Assembly (NCBI RefSeq): GCF_022398315.1
Contig: NZ_JAKEVF010000002.1
Location: 595,279-659,278, forward strand
Source of the DNA: Shewanella sp. Isolate11
GTDB lineage: Bacteria > Pseudomonadota > Gammaproteobacteria > Enterobacterales > Shewanellaceae
DNA length: 64,000 nt
Reading direction: 5' to 3'
The notes below the pieces were generated by a model. That model had not been told where the DNA came from. It saw only the letters and a program-made list of their open reading frames with translations, and ran no database searches. Each line of letters opens with the position of its first letter. The first letter of the stretch is position 1. A program made the translations under genes and the position numbers. This document shows, piece by piece, positions 48,205-58,702 of the stretch.

Positions 48205-48235
48205 AAAAGCTGGAGAATCACTTCTCCAGCTTTAA
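48205..48235 (-). terminator. Rho-independent terminator of the subtilase gene
   Basis: Stem AAAGCTGGAGAA / TTCTCCAGCTTT with an A run on the left that gives a T tract on the minus strand, 30 bases past the protease stop. Confidence 0.9.
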
Positions 48236-48262
48236 TTAAACACCCTTTTTAATCAATATTGA

Positions 48263-51200
48263 TTAGTTAAGCACATAAGCACGCATAGTTGTAACTTGTG
48301 CAGAGCTTGAACCTTCATCGGTCATGTTAACGCGAAGGTGAACAAATTCACCAGCTGCGGCGGCGTTAGGAACAATTGCTACCCACTCGCCATCAACTTG
48401 CTTAACCTCGGCATCAACCCACGCTTCTTCGGTAAACTTAGCTGAAACTGGGCAATAGATATAAGCCGAAATATAGCTTACACCACACTCTTGTCCATAC
48501 CCATACTGTAGGCTCACTTCTGATAAATCAACACTATCAATACCATCCATCACGCCCGATAGTTTAATCATCGCAGGCACACCGGCAGTCATGGTGTTTT
48601 GCATATCGACAGGAAGATCGATAACAGGCACAAGCACTTTTTGCGTACCTTGCAGGGTTTCATCAGTCGTAAAGTTATACAACACATGAGATAAAGAGCC
48701 TAAGTTATCATAGATAGGTGAACGTTCTCCCACGCCACGTGCATAACTTAATAACTCAATCCCTACTTCGGCAGTCTCATTAGGCACAGTCAAAGTACCG
48801 CTAGACAAGTAAGTTGACTCGCCATTAAGGGTTAACATATATGCTGAACGTGAATTACGACCCGCTAAACCATCGTGACCATCTGAATCACCATAAACCG
48901 GTAACGTCATGCTGAGCACGTTAGTATCACGGTAGGCAATCGGGCGACCACTTGTCGATAAGCTAGCACCTCTAGGCCCCTTAAACCAACTATTGGCAGA
49001 TTCAGCCCCTGAAGTCATGAAACGTGGACCATCGAAATAAGCTCCATTGGTACTGATATCCGGATGAGGCATCACGATGTTCGTCCAAGTATTCTTAGGT
49101 GTAGCTGTGTAATACTCCTCACGAACCAGTGGCGCGAGTAGCATGTGTGGGCTACCTGTAGAATAGAACTCACCAGTACTATTGGTTTGAGCCATAACAT
49201 CTTTAAATGTTGGACGTTCATCGTTATTCTGTGAGTAATATGATGAAGTGAATTGGTGTAGTTCCTTATCATGAACACGAACCTGTCCACCGTTGATACT
49301 ACCATCAGTAATATGGTGTAAATCATAAGTGTAAGGAGTTTTCTCTACCGAAGTACCTTTCCAACTAACGATGTTATTACCTTGGTTGATCTGCTCAAAT
49401 AACACTTCACCTTGCTCAGAACTCAATCCCATCACTGGCAGGCGAGGAATACCGGTTAACGAAGTCTTATAGCGACCATGTGCTCCAGGGCGGTAATAAA
49501 GTACGCCTATAGCCCCCTGTTTTATCGCATTATTCACCATATAATTAACGATGTAAAAAGGGTTTTGTACTAGAGCAATCTTGCCTGCTAAGTCAAATTG
49601 GCTCCAGTCAGTGCTGTAACTTGCATCACCTACTGGCACTACTTCAGCACTACCTTCCCCGTCAAAACCAATCGCTAAGCCTTGAGCAACTAAATCAAGT
49701 TCAACACCATTTTGCATAGTCATCACAGTTTCAGGCGCTGTCGCATGAGTAGAAGCAAATGCACGGAAACGATCATCGTGACCTTGTGACCACAGATACA
49801 AGTTATCAACATAATCTGGTGCCAACTCAATCGCAGCCAATTTTGCTAACTTATTATCGTCAAGCGCATAGGTGAAACCAAATGAGAAACCTTGAGTTTC
49901 AATGGGTTTATCCGTTTTAAACTCTAGTTTTGGTGCTATTTGCGCATCAAAGTGAATGCTTTCATTCGAGGAAATTTTCTTATTGAGATAGGCCATCTGC
50001 GTGGCAGACTCAACCAAACCACTCGTTCTGACATCATTATCATAAGTCATGATATGGGCAACGATGGTGTAATTACCTTCATCCACTTTAACTTCAGCTT
50101 GTCCGCTATTCATCGACACATATCTACCATAATCATCTTCTTCGTTGATCAGGTAGATTTTTGAAGGACTGGTTGCAGGCATACCGCGTAGATCGGTCGC
50201 GCTTAAGCTTAAGGATACTTGAGGAGGCTGGATCCAAAATGACACAGGGACTGTGATCTGTTCATCGGCTTGACCTTTTGAACGACCTTCGATGCGACCG
50301 GTAATAGCGCCATAAGCACCGCTGCGCAGACCAACGGTAGGATCAATCCATACAGGCACTTCTGCAGTACCATTTGCAGGCACAGTAATAGATTTAACGC
50401 CTAAACCCGCTATTGTAGCTGGCATACGAGTAATACCATCTTCACCCATCAGCTCTAGTGACAAATCATAAGTCACATCTTCATCTGATAAGTTTTCGAA
50501 GGTCACAAAAGTATTGGTAACATCGGTATTGCCCGCATAAGGAAATGAATCCAACTCAATATTAGGCTGTGCAATCACCTTTTGCACCATAGCGCGGTTA
50601 ACATCCATTGGACCCGCACCTTGCTCTAACACATGTGCATCATTCTCAACCACAGACGAAGTCAGCACTTTTTTCAGTTGCATTGGTGTCAGTTCAGGAC
50701 GCGCTTCTAAAACTAAAGCTGCACCGCCTGCCACATGAGGCGCCGACATCGAAGTTCCCGACAGCGCACGATAAGCTGTGGCACCATTACCACCTGAAGC
50801 CGCCGCAACCACATTCACCCCTTGAGAACCGATATCTGGTTTAGCACTATGTCCATCTGGTGATGGGCCGCGAGATGAGAAGGATGCAGTTTGGTTATCT
50901 CTGTCAAGTGCAGCCACAGTCAATGCACTAGGCGCACATCCTGGAGAACCCACGGTTTGACGGGTAAAGCTGTTACCGGCAGAGATAACAAACAGAGTCT
51001 GCTCGCGAAGGGCTTCAACCATATCAACCATAGGGCCTTCACAACTGGTGGCAGAGCCGCCCAAAGACATGTTAACGATATCCGCACCGTTATTGGCCGC
51101 CCAAATCATACCGTTCAAAATGCCATAGGTACTGCCACCACCGCTATTACTGAGCACTTTACCCACTAGTAACTCAGCGCCAGGCGCCATACCAGCCCAC

Positions 51201-52039
51201 TTACCACCGGACTCTTTACCCGTACCCGCAATCGTCGATGCGGTATGCGTACCGTGACCGTTAAGATCATCGACTCCATTTGATGAATAAGAAAAATCAG
51301 CAGAAGCCACGACTCGTCCCATCAAATCAGCATGTTCGATGTCATATCCGGTATCAAGCACCGCAACACGCACACCTGCGCCGCTGTAATTAATCGCATT
51401 TGAACCTAAGGCACCAGTAAAGGGCACTGTTGGCACTAGGGTTTCCGCCACATTTTGTTTGTGACCAAACACCATAGCATCAAGCCAAACACCTTCGATA
51501 CGAACATCAGAGGTCAATGCCGAAAACACTTCAGCCGCCTGATCCTTGCTGATCCCGAAAGCAGCACTGTCAATAATTTCGATTTCACCTGTCAGTGACA
51601 TACCTGCAAGTTCTGCTGGTGTCGCCGAGCCTTCCAAAGCCCCATCAGGATATTCCACGATAACTGGCAGTTTATCTGTCGAAGCATCATCATAACCAGA
51701 TTGATACAACTTACTGATGTTAAACAACTCTTTATCAATAACTTTATTGTCAATAAATTGCTGTGCACTTTCAGGGATCACATAGGTATCATTACCGCGT
51801 TTAAAGATACTGGTCATAACATCTTGACCATCTTTACCCACCATACGGATGCCAGCTAGCGAACCATCGGTTTTCACTACCGCGCTGACTTTATCACCTG
51901 TGATCAGCGTAAATTCTAATCCTGCACTTTCATGCTCAAATGCCACCATATCTTCTGCAACCGCTGAAAGTGACAATGCACCTCCTAGCAGCGCCATGCA
52001 ATGGACAGCAAGTTTGTTTAGCCTAAAACGACTTTTCAT
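48263..52039 (-). CDS. Secreted subtilisin-like serine protease (S8)
   Basis: A 1258-residue exported protease. The signal peptide ends near AVA-28. An inhibitor-like propeptide region precedes the catalytic domain, whose triad is Asp229 (AVLDTGYDIEHADL), His262 (NGHGTHTAS) and Ser430 (LSGTSMSAPHVAGG), with the oxyanion Asn in VISAGNSF. A beta-rich region follows, then a PA (protease-associated) segment near 800-880 (FDLAGKIALVQNPFYIVNY) and long C-terminal beta domains. A role in extracellular protein breakdown is inferred. It is monocistronic with a 0.7 kb upstream gap. Confidence 0.9.
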   Translation of the reverse strand: MKSRFRLNKLAVHCMALLGGALSLSAVAEDMVAFEHESAGLEFTLITGDKVSAVVKTDGSLAGIRMVGKDGQDVMTSIFKRGNDTYVIPESAQQFIDNKVIDKELFNISKLYQSGYDDASTDKLPVIVEYPDGALEGSATPAELAGMSLTGEIEIIDSAAFGISKDQAAEVFSALTSDVRIEGVWLDAMVFGHKQNVAETLVPTVPFTGALGSNAINYSGAGVRVAVLDTGYDIEHADLMGRVVASADFSYSSNGVDDLNGHGTHTASTIAGTGKESGGKWAGMAPGAELLVGKVLSNSGGGSTYGILNGMIWAANNGADIVNMSLGGSATSCEGPMVDMVEALREQTLFVISAGNSFTRQTVGSPGCAPSALTVAALDRDNQTASFSSRGPSPDGHSAKPDIGSQGVNVVAAASGGNGATAYRALSGTSMSAPHVAGGAALVLEARPELTPMQLKKVLTSSVVENDAHVLEQGAGPMDVNRAMVQKVIAQPNIELDSFPYAGNTDVTNTFVTFENLSDEDVTYDLSLELMGEDGITRMPATIAGLGVKSITVPANGTAEVPVWIDPTVGLRSGAYGAITGRIEGRSKGQADEQITVPVSFWIQPPQVSLSLSATDLRGMPATSPSKIYLINEEDDYGRYVSMNSGQAEVKVDEGNYTIVAHIMTYDNDVRTSGLVESATQMAYLNKKISSNESIHFDAQIAPKLEFKTDKPIETQGFSFGFTYALDDNKLAKLAAIELAPDYVDNLYLWSQGHDDRFRAFASTHATAPETVMTMQNGVELDLVAQGLAIGFDGEGSAEVVPVGDASYSTDWSQFDLAGKIALVQNPFYIVNYMVNNAIKQGAIGVLYYRPGAHGRYKTSLTGIPRLPVMGLSSEQGEVLFEQINQGNNIVSWKGTSVEKTPYTYDLHHITDGSINGGQVRVHDKELHQFTSSYYSQNNDERPTFKDVMAQTNSTGEFYSTGSPHMLLAPLVREEYYTATPKNTWTNIVMPHPDISTNGAYFDGPRFMTSGAESANSWFKGPRGASLSTSGRPIAYRDTNVLSMTLPVYGDSDGHDGLAGRNSRSAYMLTLNGESTYLSSGTLTVPNETAEVGIELLSYARGVGERSPIYDNLGSLSHVLYNFTTDETLQGTQKVLVPVIDLPVDMQNTMTAGVPAMIKLSGVMDGIDSVDLSEVSLQYGYGQECGVSYISAYIYCPVSAKFTEEAWVDAEVKQVDGEWVAIVPNAAAAGEFVHLRVNMTDEGSSSAQVTTMRAYVLN

Positions 52040-52764
52040 AATACTTCCTAAAATTTGTCTTATTATTGTTTTTTATCTTAATAAAAAACTTATAGTTACT
52101 TACGATGCAACATCGAAAGTTATTTTGTCACCTACTTATCTACTAAAAAAAGATTTTGGAGTACATAGCGCGAAACTCACGCAAAGTTAATCAAATGATA
52201 ATTTTGTGTAACAAATTCAAACCCGTAAAACTTTATTTCTCCTAGTCATAAATAATGTAGCGTTTTGTAGCAAAAATTTATCTTTATCCACAGCGAGATG
52301 GCAACTTAACACTTATAAATCAGAGTTTTACACACACCCAAAGCTAGAGTGTGAGAGTCGGATTTTTGGCAGAGTCAATATGATGACAGGAGCTTAAGAA
52401 AGGCATCCCAGTAAGAACCCCACATAAAGCAAAACAATTAATTAACAATTAACAGCTTTAATTCTTTGATTATTGCCCGACTAAGAACACACCCATAAAG
52501 CTGTAATATATCGCCACTTAACTATTTTTATTAAGAAAACCCACAAAACAACAAGCTTATGACGTGTAACCCAAGTGGATACTGGATTTGTATAAATTGA
52601 AAAATAATTAACACCTAATTTTGAAGGCGTTACAAAAGTCTTAAAACAGACTTGATTGGCACACTTCAAGCTGAATATTCAAGTCTATCCATCCGCGCAA
52701 TTTGGATCTCAACTAGAAGATTAAAAGATATGCTGCCAACTATAAGTTGTGAGACAATCGCGCC
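52040..52764. other. Long intergenic region upstream of the subtilase gene
   Basis: About 725 AT-rich bases between divergent genes. It must hold the protease promoter (minus) and the promoter of the LETM1-like gene (plus). A 62-codon minus-strand frame at 52481-52669 is present but has no ribosome site or family pattern. I see no RNA gene or clear repeat. Confidence 0.4.
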
Positions 52765-53184
52765 ATGAAAATTTATCGCAAATTACATAAAGCCCCTATC
52801 CGAGTAATGCGTATCAGTCGTCGGAGATTTTCACTGCGACTCAAGCGTGACATGTTGGTGCTGAAGGATGCTTTATCTCAGGAAAAACAGGAAACCAAGG
52901 AGATGTTGGTTTCCTATGCGCGCTATACGCGAAACCAAGCAACCAAAGAGGAATTAAAACAGGCAAATGATCAATTAGCCGATCTAGTTAAAGGATTAGG
53001 CCTAGGTGTTTTTGCGGTATTGCCTTTTGCTCCAATCACCATCCCTGTGGTGGTCAAACTTGGTAAATTGGTTGGGGTCGACATACTTCCCAGTTCATTT
53101 AATAATTTGTCTGAACGTAAAGCCAACCTCAACCGAAAAGCCCAGCAAACTAAACGAGATGCTGAAAATAACACCAGTAATTAA
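52765..53184 (+). CDS. LETM1-like membrane-associated protein
   Basis: A 139-residue protein with a basic, helical N terminus (about 1-60), a heptad-rich helix (about 30-75), and a hydrophobic stretch GLGLGVFAVLPFAPITIPVVVKL resembling, in broken form, the LETM1 core helix with its proline kink. The short bacterial relatives have no fixed role. The ATG is preceded by CGCGCC rather than a Shine-Dalgarno. It lies 95 bases before the aminopeptidase gene. Confidence 0.6.
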   Translation: MKIYRKLHKAPIRVMRISRRRFSLRLKRDMLVLKDALSQEKQETKEMLVSYARYTRNQATKEELKQANDQLADLVKGLGLGVFAVLPFAPITIPVVVKLGKLVGVDILPSSFNNLSERKANLNRKAQQTKRDAENNTSN

Positions 53185-53278
53185 TCACATTCTCTGCTTT
53201 CCCTCCTGAGCCGATTCACCTTATTGTTGCGCCATGCTAGTCTTAGATGAGTTTTTTCCATCGACAAAGAAGCCTTTC

Positions 53279-54640
53279 ATGACATCATTATTGCTATCGG
53301 GCACCCAAGGTACCCCGCTTTCTATTATCGCTGAGCAAGATTTTCAACCTTGGCTCGCTCAACAATCTAAAACCGAACAAAACTGGCTCAATGCCACCCA
53401 TTTCCCTGGTAAGGGATTGAGTTTGATCCCGAACAGCGAAGGCGGCATAGCCCAAATTATCTATGTCACCGACAAACCGGATGAATATTGGGTTTGTGGG
53501 GATATCGTCAATCAACTTCCTGCTGGGCAATATTATCTGCAAGCCGACGCACAACAACTTCATGTTGCCGCATTTAGCTGGGTATTGGGCGCCTATAAAT
53601 TTGACCGTTATAAGAAGAACGATAAGCAGTATCCTCAGCTGGTTATCGATAGCAAAACGATTGTCGAGCAGGTGCTTACCCTAACCCGCTCCGTTTCCTT
53701 AGTGCGTGACTTAGTCAACACTCCTGCCGCCGATATGATGCCGCAGCATTTAGGCGAAACCATGGAATCGCTCGCCAGTGAGTTTGGCGCACAAGTTAAT
53801 CAAATTATCGGCGATCAATTGCTGGAGCAAAACTATCCCACCATTCACATGGTCGGTCGTGCCAGTGCCAACTTACCCCGACTGATCGATTTGACTTGGG
53901 GTGATGAAAATGCCCCTAAAGTGACCTTAGTCGGTAAAGGTGTTTGTTTCGATTCCGGCGGATTAGATCTTAAGCCTGGTGCAGGTATGCGCTTGATGAA
54001 AAAAGATATGGGCGGCGCGGCTCATGTTATCGGTCTGGCTCACCAGATCATGGCATCAAATCTGCCTGTTAGATTGCGTGTTTTAGTACCTGCGGTTGAA
54101 AATGCCGTATCTTCTGATGCCTTTCGTCCTGGCGATGTGATCACTACTCGCAAAGGCTTAACGGTTGAAATTGATAATACTGATGCCGAAGGCCGCTTGG
54201 TACTATGTGACGCCCTAGCCGAAGCTTGTAATGACAAGCCTGAGCTATTGATCGACTTTGCCACCTTGACCGGTGCAATGCGTATCGCCTTAGGTACTGA
54301 GTTACCCGGCTTTTTCAGTAATGATGAAGCGGTCGCAGCGGGCTTTACTTCTGCAGGTTTGCAGGTTGAAGATCCGGTATGGCGCATGCCACTGCACCAA
54401 GCATACTTCGACTTAACTAAGAGTGATATCGCTGATCTCGCTAACTGTGGTAGCACGCCTTTCGGTGGTGCAATCACCGCTGCACTTTACCTTGAAGCTT
54501 TCGTTGATTCCGATATCAGCTGGAGTCACTTCGATGTGATGGCATGGAATAACCGCAAACTACCGGGTCGCCCAGTGGGTGGTGAAGCCTTTGGTATTCG
54601 TGCGGTTTTTGAATACCTACAGCAACGCTATAGCAAATAA
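53279..54640 (+). CDS. Leucyl aminopeptidase family (M17) protein
   Basis: A 453-residue two-metal aminopeptidase of the cytosol. The metal and catalytic motifs are intact: VGKGVCFDSGGLDLKPG, MKKDMGGAAHVIGLA, and the family signature NTDAEGRLVLCDAL. The N-terminal macro-like domain (1-150) is divergent, so it is PepB-like or a third M17 paralogue rather than PepA. The start at 53279 (MTSLLLSG) is preferred; an ATG 15 codons upstream is possible and neither has a strong ribosome site. Confidence 0.9.
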   Translation: MTSLLLSGTQGTPLSIIAEQDFQPWLAQQSKTEQNWLNATHFPGKGLSLIPNSEGGIAQIIYVTDKPDEYWVCGDIVNQLPAGQYYLQADAQQLHVAAFSWVLGAYKFDRYKKNDKQYPQLVIDSKTIVEQVLTLTRSVSLVRDLVNTPAADMMPQHLGETMESLASEFGAQVNQIIGDQLLEQNYPTIHMVGRASANLPRLIDLTWGDENAPKVTLVGKGVCFDSGGLDLKPGAGMRLMKKDMGGAAHVIGLAHQIMASNLPVRLRVLVPAVENAVSSDAFRPGDVITTRKGLTVEIDNTDAEGRLVLCDALAEACNDKPELLIDFATLTGAMRIALGTELPGFFSNDEAVAAGFTSAGLQVEDPVWRMPLHQAYFDLTKSDIADLANCGSTPFGGAITAALYLEAFVDSDISWSHFDVMAWNNRKLPGRPVGGEAFGIRAVFEYLQQRYSK

Positions 54641-54689
54641 TCCTTGTGTAAGCCGTCAGCCGAACGGCGATATTAAAAGCCTGAGACAA

Positions 54690-54722
54690 CAAAAAAGCCC
54701 AAGTCATCGACTTGGGCTTTTG
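54690..54722. terminator. Bidirectional Rho-independent terminator
   Basis: Stem AAAAGCCCAAGTC / GACTTGGGCTTTT between the converging aminopeptidase and ybiT genes. Confidence 0.92.
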
Positions 54723-54744
54723 ATTAATTGCAGTGACTAATGAT

Positions 54745-56340
54745 TTATTCTTCTACGCCTTTGCTGCGTAGGAACTCATCATAAGTGCCTTTAAAGTCAT
54801 TAACGCCATCTGCGGTAATTTCGATAATACGGGTTGCCAGAGACGACACAAATGCGCGGTCATGGCTGACAAACATCAATGTGCCTTCATACATCTCTAG
54901 TGCGTTGTTAAGTGACTCAATTGATTCCATATCCAAGTGGTTAGTTGGTTCATCCATCACCAAAATATTTGGCTTTTGCATGATCAGCTTGCCAAACAGC
55001 ATACGCCCTTTCTCACCACCAGACAGTACCTTAACTGACTTTTTGATGTCATCCGAGCTAAACAGCATACGGCCTAAATAACCACGCACACTCTGATCGT
55101 CATCTTCAGGTTTACGCCATTGGCTCATCCAATCAAACAGTGTCATGTCATTTTCAAAATCTGACTCATGATCCTGAGCATAATAGCCGATGGCCGAATT
55201 TTCTGACCACTGAATTGTCCCGTTATCTTGTGGGATATCATGGATAAGAGTACGCAGCATTGTCGTCTTACCCACACCGTTTTCACCCAGTACCGCAATA
55301 CGTTCACCCACTTCGGCAATAAGATTGAAGTCTTTAAATAGCGGACCTTGATCGAAACCTTTGGTTAGGTTTTCGACGACTAATGCATTACGGAACAGTT
55401 TCTTTTCCTGTTCGAAACGAATGAATGGATTAACACGGCTAGAGGCCTTTACTTCTTCAAGTTTAATCTTATCAATCTGTTTCGCGCGTGAAGTCGCTTG
55501 TTTAGCTTTAGAAGCGTTAGCAGAAAAACGAGCAACGAAGCCTTGCAGCTCAGAGATTTGCGCCTTTTTCTTAGCATTATCCGATAAAAGACGTTCGCGA
55601 GCTTGGTTTGCCGCCATCATATATTCATCGTAATTACCTGGGTAAACACGCAGCTCACCGTAATCCAAATCTGCCATGTGCGTACACACAGAATTAAGGA
55701 AGTATCTATCATGCGAGATGATGATCATGGTGCTGTTACGCTGGTTGAGCATCTCTTGTAACCAACGAATAGTATCGATATCCAAGTTGTTGGTAGGCTC
55801 ATCAAGGAGTAATACGTCTGGATCGCTAAACAGCGCCTGAGCCAATAGCACACGTAATTTAAAGCCAGGGGCAATTTCGCTCATCAGACCAAAGTGTTGC
55901 TCAAGTGGAATACCCACACCTAACAGCAATTCACCAGCGCGAGATTCGGCGCTATAGCCATCCATCTCGGCAAACTCCATCTCAAGTTCAGCGACCTTGA
56001 TGCCATCTTCTTCGCTCATTTCTGGCAAAGAGTAAATACGATCGCGCTCCTGCTTGACTTTCCAAAGTTCACTGTGACCCATGATCACGGTATCGATCAC
56101 GCTAAACTCTTCATAACCGAATTGGTTCTGGCTCAGTTTACCTAAACGTTCATTAACGTCTAATGACACGTTACCCGATGTTGGCTCAAGTTCACCGCCT
56201 AAGATCTTCATGAAGGTCGATTTACCACAACCATTGGCACCGATAAGACCATAACGGTTACCGCCGCCAAATTTGACTGAGATGTTTTCAAACAGCGGCT
56301 TAGAGCCAAACTGCATGGTGATATTAGCTGTAGTGATCAA
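54745..56340 (-). CDS. ybiT: ABC-F translation factor YbiT
   Basis: A 531-residue duplicated ABC ATPase without membrane segments. Walker A motifs are GANGCGKST and GENGVGKTT; Walker B motifs are [11 protein letters not shown] and [11 protein letters not shown]; the second signature [10 protein letters not shown] is canonical. The P-site-tRNA linker between domains (about 240-300; [19 protein letters not shown]) is Lys/Arg/Ala-rich as in ABC-F proteins. It is very close to E. coli YbiT throughout. ABC-F proteins bind the ribosomal E site to relieve stalled translation; the specific role of YbiT is less certain. Confidence 0.95.
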   Translation of the reverse strand: MITTANITMQFGSKPLFENISVKFGGGNRYGLIGANGCGKSTFMKILGGELEPTSGNVSLDVNERLGKLSQNQFGYEEFSVIDTVIMGHSELWKVKQERDRIYSLPEMSEEDGIKVAELEMEFAEMDGYSAESRAGELLLGVGIPLEQHFGLMSEIAPGFKLRVLLAQALFSDPDVLLLDEPTNNLDIDTIRWLQEMLNQRNSTMIIISHDRYFLNSVCTHMADLDYGELRVYPGNYDEYMMAANQARERLLSDNAKKKAQISELQGFVARFSANASKAKQATSRAKQIDKIKLEEVKASSRVNPFIRFEQEKKLFRNALVVENLTKGFDQGPLFKDFNLIAEVGERIAVLGENGVGKTTMLRTLIHDIPQDNGTIQWSENSAIGYYAQDHESDFENDMTLFDWMSQWRKPEDDDQSVRGYLGRMLFSSDDIKKSVKVLSGGEKGRMLFGKLIMQKPNILVMDEPTNHLDMESIESLNNALEMYEGTLMFVSHDRAFVSSLATRIIEITADGVNDFKGTYDEFLRSKGVEE

Positions 56341-56578
56341 TGTGAAATTCCGAAAATTGAGTTAAGCGAAGCGCCTATGGGCTTTAACACCAGTTGCCAT
56401 GAACTAACAGTATAAACAGCTTAGATGGCATACCGATTAAAAACCGCGCTAAAGGGATAAATTAAAGCGCGATACTATAGCGATTTAGGCCCAATTTAGC
56501 AAATCTAACTCGGTATAAAACCAATAAGATAAACCACAAATGAACCGTCGGAATAAGCCAGCTAGCTAACAAAAATGC

Positions 56579-56809
56579 TTATTTTCGCTTGAAGATAAAC
56601 TTTTGTTTCAGCCATTGGCGCACATCATGTTGCTGATGTTGATTCAAACCGAAATAGATACACAACCAAGGTGACAACAAAATATACCAAGGCAAGTTAC
56701 CACTGTGTTTATTGCTAAAAAGCAGATAAAAGAAACCGCTATAAATTACAATCACACCTATGATCCCCACCACCAGCATCAGGGTCTTAGCGACTTTCTC
56801 AATCCACAT
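56579..56809 (-). CDS. Small two-helix membrane protein, unknown
   Basis: A 76-residue protein with two hydrophobic segments (about 8-30 and 41-55) and a basic Lys/Arg-rich C-terminal tail ending QKFIFKRK. I do not recognise it. The ATG is preceded by AAAGAGAAAA. It sits alone between ybiT and the valine degradation cluster. Confidence 0.6.
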   Translation of the reverse strand: MWIEKVAKTLMLVVGIIGVIVIYSGFFYLLFSNKHSGNLPWYILLSPWLCIYFGLNQHQQHDVRQWLKQKFIFKRK

Positions 56810-56926
56810 TGGTTTTCTCTTTACACATTGACTTACTACACCTTGGCCACTGAAGCGGCAGTTAAAACCAACTTCGAATAAAATAAATTTGGATCAGACG
56901 ACATCGCCTATGATAATTGAAAGAAC

Positions 56927-56954
56927 AAAAAAACGGGCCAATGCCCGTTTTTGT
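56927..56954 (-). terminator. Rho-independent terminator of the branched-acyl-CoA degradation operon
   Basis: Stem AAACGGGC / GCCCGTTT with loop CAAT and A and T runs on its sides, 20 bases past the SDR stop on the minus strand. Confidence 0.9.
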
Positions 56955-56973
56955 ACCGGCTGAAAACTAATGA

Positions 56974-57732
56974 TTAAAGGCGAATACCGCCATCAATCTC
57001 AAATACACGACCGTTAACATAGTCGTTTTCGATGATAAATTTCACCGTTGAAGCGATTTCAGAAGCTTGACCTAAACGTCCTACAGGCACCATTTTCTCT
57101 AAGCGTTCTAAGGCTTCAGGTTTCATCGCCGCCGTCATCTCGGTTTCGATCACCCCCGGAGCCACGGCGGCACTGCGAATATTGTGGCGCGCTAACTCTT
57201 TGGCCCAACCAACAGACATCGCGGCCACACCGGCTTTAGACGCTGCATAGTTGCTCTGCCCCATGTTGCCCGCTTTCGCCAAGCTTGAGATGTTGATAAT
57301 TACACCCGGCTGTTTTGACTCAATCATAGCAACGGCGGCTTCACGGCCACACAAAAACGAACCAGTAAGGTTAACATTGATCACCGCCTGAAATTGAGCC
57401 AGTGACATACGGTCACTCACCACACCGTCTTTGGCTTTAACCAACATGCCATCGAGTAAAATACCAGCATTATTGACCAACACATTGACTTGGCCGAAAT
57501 CTTCCAAAATATAACGGAAACCAGCGACCACATCTTCTTCGTCAGTAATATCTAAGGCGTAGCCTTGGACTTCGGTCGCCGCACCAATGTCGGCACAAGC
57601 ACGTTCCAGCTTCTCTTGATCGACATCGATAAGCGCTAACTTTGCTCCAGCCGCCGCTAGCTCTTGCGCCATTGCAAAACCAAGTCCGCCCGCACCGCCG
57701 GTAATAACGACAACCTTATCTTTTAAATCCAT
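56974..57732 (-). CDS. SDR-family oxidoreductase (3-hydroxyacyl-CoA dehydrogenase type)
   Basis: A 252-residue classical short-chain dehydrogenase with cofactor loop TGGAGGLGFAMA, LVNNAGI, Ser in INISSLAKAG and the YxxxK motif in NYAASKAGVA. Asp in ALIDVD suggests NAD. Its position as the last gene of a valine/isoleucine degradation operon suggests it oxidises a 3-hydroxyacyl-CoA such as 2-methyl-3-hydroxybutyryl-CoA; that is inference. AAGGG stands eight bases before the ATG at 57732. It follows mmsB by four bases. Confidence 0.87.
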   Translation of the reverse strand: MDLKDKVVVITGGAGGLGFAMAQELAAAGAKLALIDVDQEKLERACADIGAATEVQGYALDITDEEDVVAGFRYILEDFGQVNVLVNNAGILLDGMLVKAKDGVVSDRMSLAQFQAVINVNLTGSFLCGREAAVAMIESKQPGVIINISSLAKAGNMGQSNYAASKAGVAAMSVGWAKELARHNIRSAAVAPGVIETEMTAAMKPEALERLEKMVPVGRLGQASEIASTVKFIIENDYVNGRVFEIDGGIRL

Positions 57733-57736
57733 CAAC

Positions 57737-58636
57737 TTACCCTTTCTTATTAAACTGCTCAAAAATACTGGAGAAATCACGCTGACCGTTACCCTGCCTT
57801 GCATGATTAACATATAAACTGCGTGCCAAGGCCCCCATCGGAGTACTCGAATTGGTTAACAGCGCCGCCTCTTGGGATAAACCCAAGTCCTTCACCATCA
57901 AATCGACCATAAAGCCACCTTGATATCCATTCGAGGAAGGCACATTTTCCATGACCTCTGGACAAGGATTATATTTATCTAGCGTCCAATTACCACCACT
58001 ACTAACTTTCATGATCTCTGAAAGCACTTTGGGATCGAGTCCATGATCTATGCCCATCTGAATCGATTCGCTGGTGCCAAGCATCAACACAGACAACAAC
58101 ATATTGTTGCAAATCTTAGCCACTTGACCCGCTCCAGGGCCGCCCGCATGGAAGATATTAGCCCCCATAGCATTAAGCACATTTTGCGCTTGTTCGAATG
58201 CGTTATCACTACCACCACAAATGAAAGTTAAGGTACCCGCTGCCGCGCCTGCCGTGCCACCAGAAACTGGAGCATCGATGAACTCAAGCCCTTTTATTTT
58301 TGCTTGCTCAGCCACAAAACGCGCGCTTTCTGCATCTATGGTCGAGCAATCAATCAACAAGGTACCCTGTGCAACGACATCGATAAGCCCTTTGTCATCA
58401 CCTTGCCCTATATATAGGCTACGAACATGTTTACCCGCTGGCAACATGGTAATGACGATATCGGCTGATGCTGCCGCAGCACAAGCGCTAGGAGCTGGAA
58501 TAGCACCTTGCTCAGCCACATGACTCAATGCTTGCTTAGACAAATCGAATGCTTTGACAGTAAAGCCCTCTTTAACGAGATTGACCGCCATAGGGCCACC
58601 CATATTTCCTAATCCGATAAAGGCAACGGTACTCAT
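57737..58636 (-). CDS. mmsB: 3-Hydroxyisobutyrate dehydrogenase
   Basis: A 299-residue NAD-dependent dehydrogenase of valine degradation, converting 3-hydroxyisobutyrate to methylmalonate semialdehyde. The Rossmann start FIGLGNMGGPMAVNLV, the substrate loop DAPVSGGTAGAAAGTLTF and the catalytic Lys in GAGQVAKICNNML are intact. It lies between the HIBCH-type hydrolase (66-base gap), which provides its substrate, and the SDR gene. Confidence 0.94.
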   Translation of the reverse strand: MSTVAFIGLGNMGGPMAVNLVKEGFTVKAFDLSKQALSHVAEQGAIPAPSACAAAASADIVITMLPAGKHVRSLYIGQGDDKGLIDVVAQGTLLIDCSTIDAESARFVAEQAKIKGLEFIDAPVSGGTAGAAAGTLTFICGGSDNAFEQAQNVLNAMGANIFHAGGPGAGQVAKICNNMLLSVLMLGTSESIQMGIDHGLDPKVLSEIMKVSSGGNWTLDKYNPCPEVMENVPSSNGYQGGFMVDLMVKDLGLSQEAALLTNSSTPMGALARSLYVNHARQGNGQRDFSSIFEQFNKKG

Positions 58637-58702
58637 TTGTTACTCCTTAAGTTGAGGCTTTACCCCAAGCTGAATATTTGATGGCAATTGACCTAAAATG
58701 CT

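Noticed and set aside
52481..52669. A 62-codon minus-strand frame upstream of the subtilase gene
   Set aside because: No ribosome site, low-complexity AT-rich codons, no recognisable motif.
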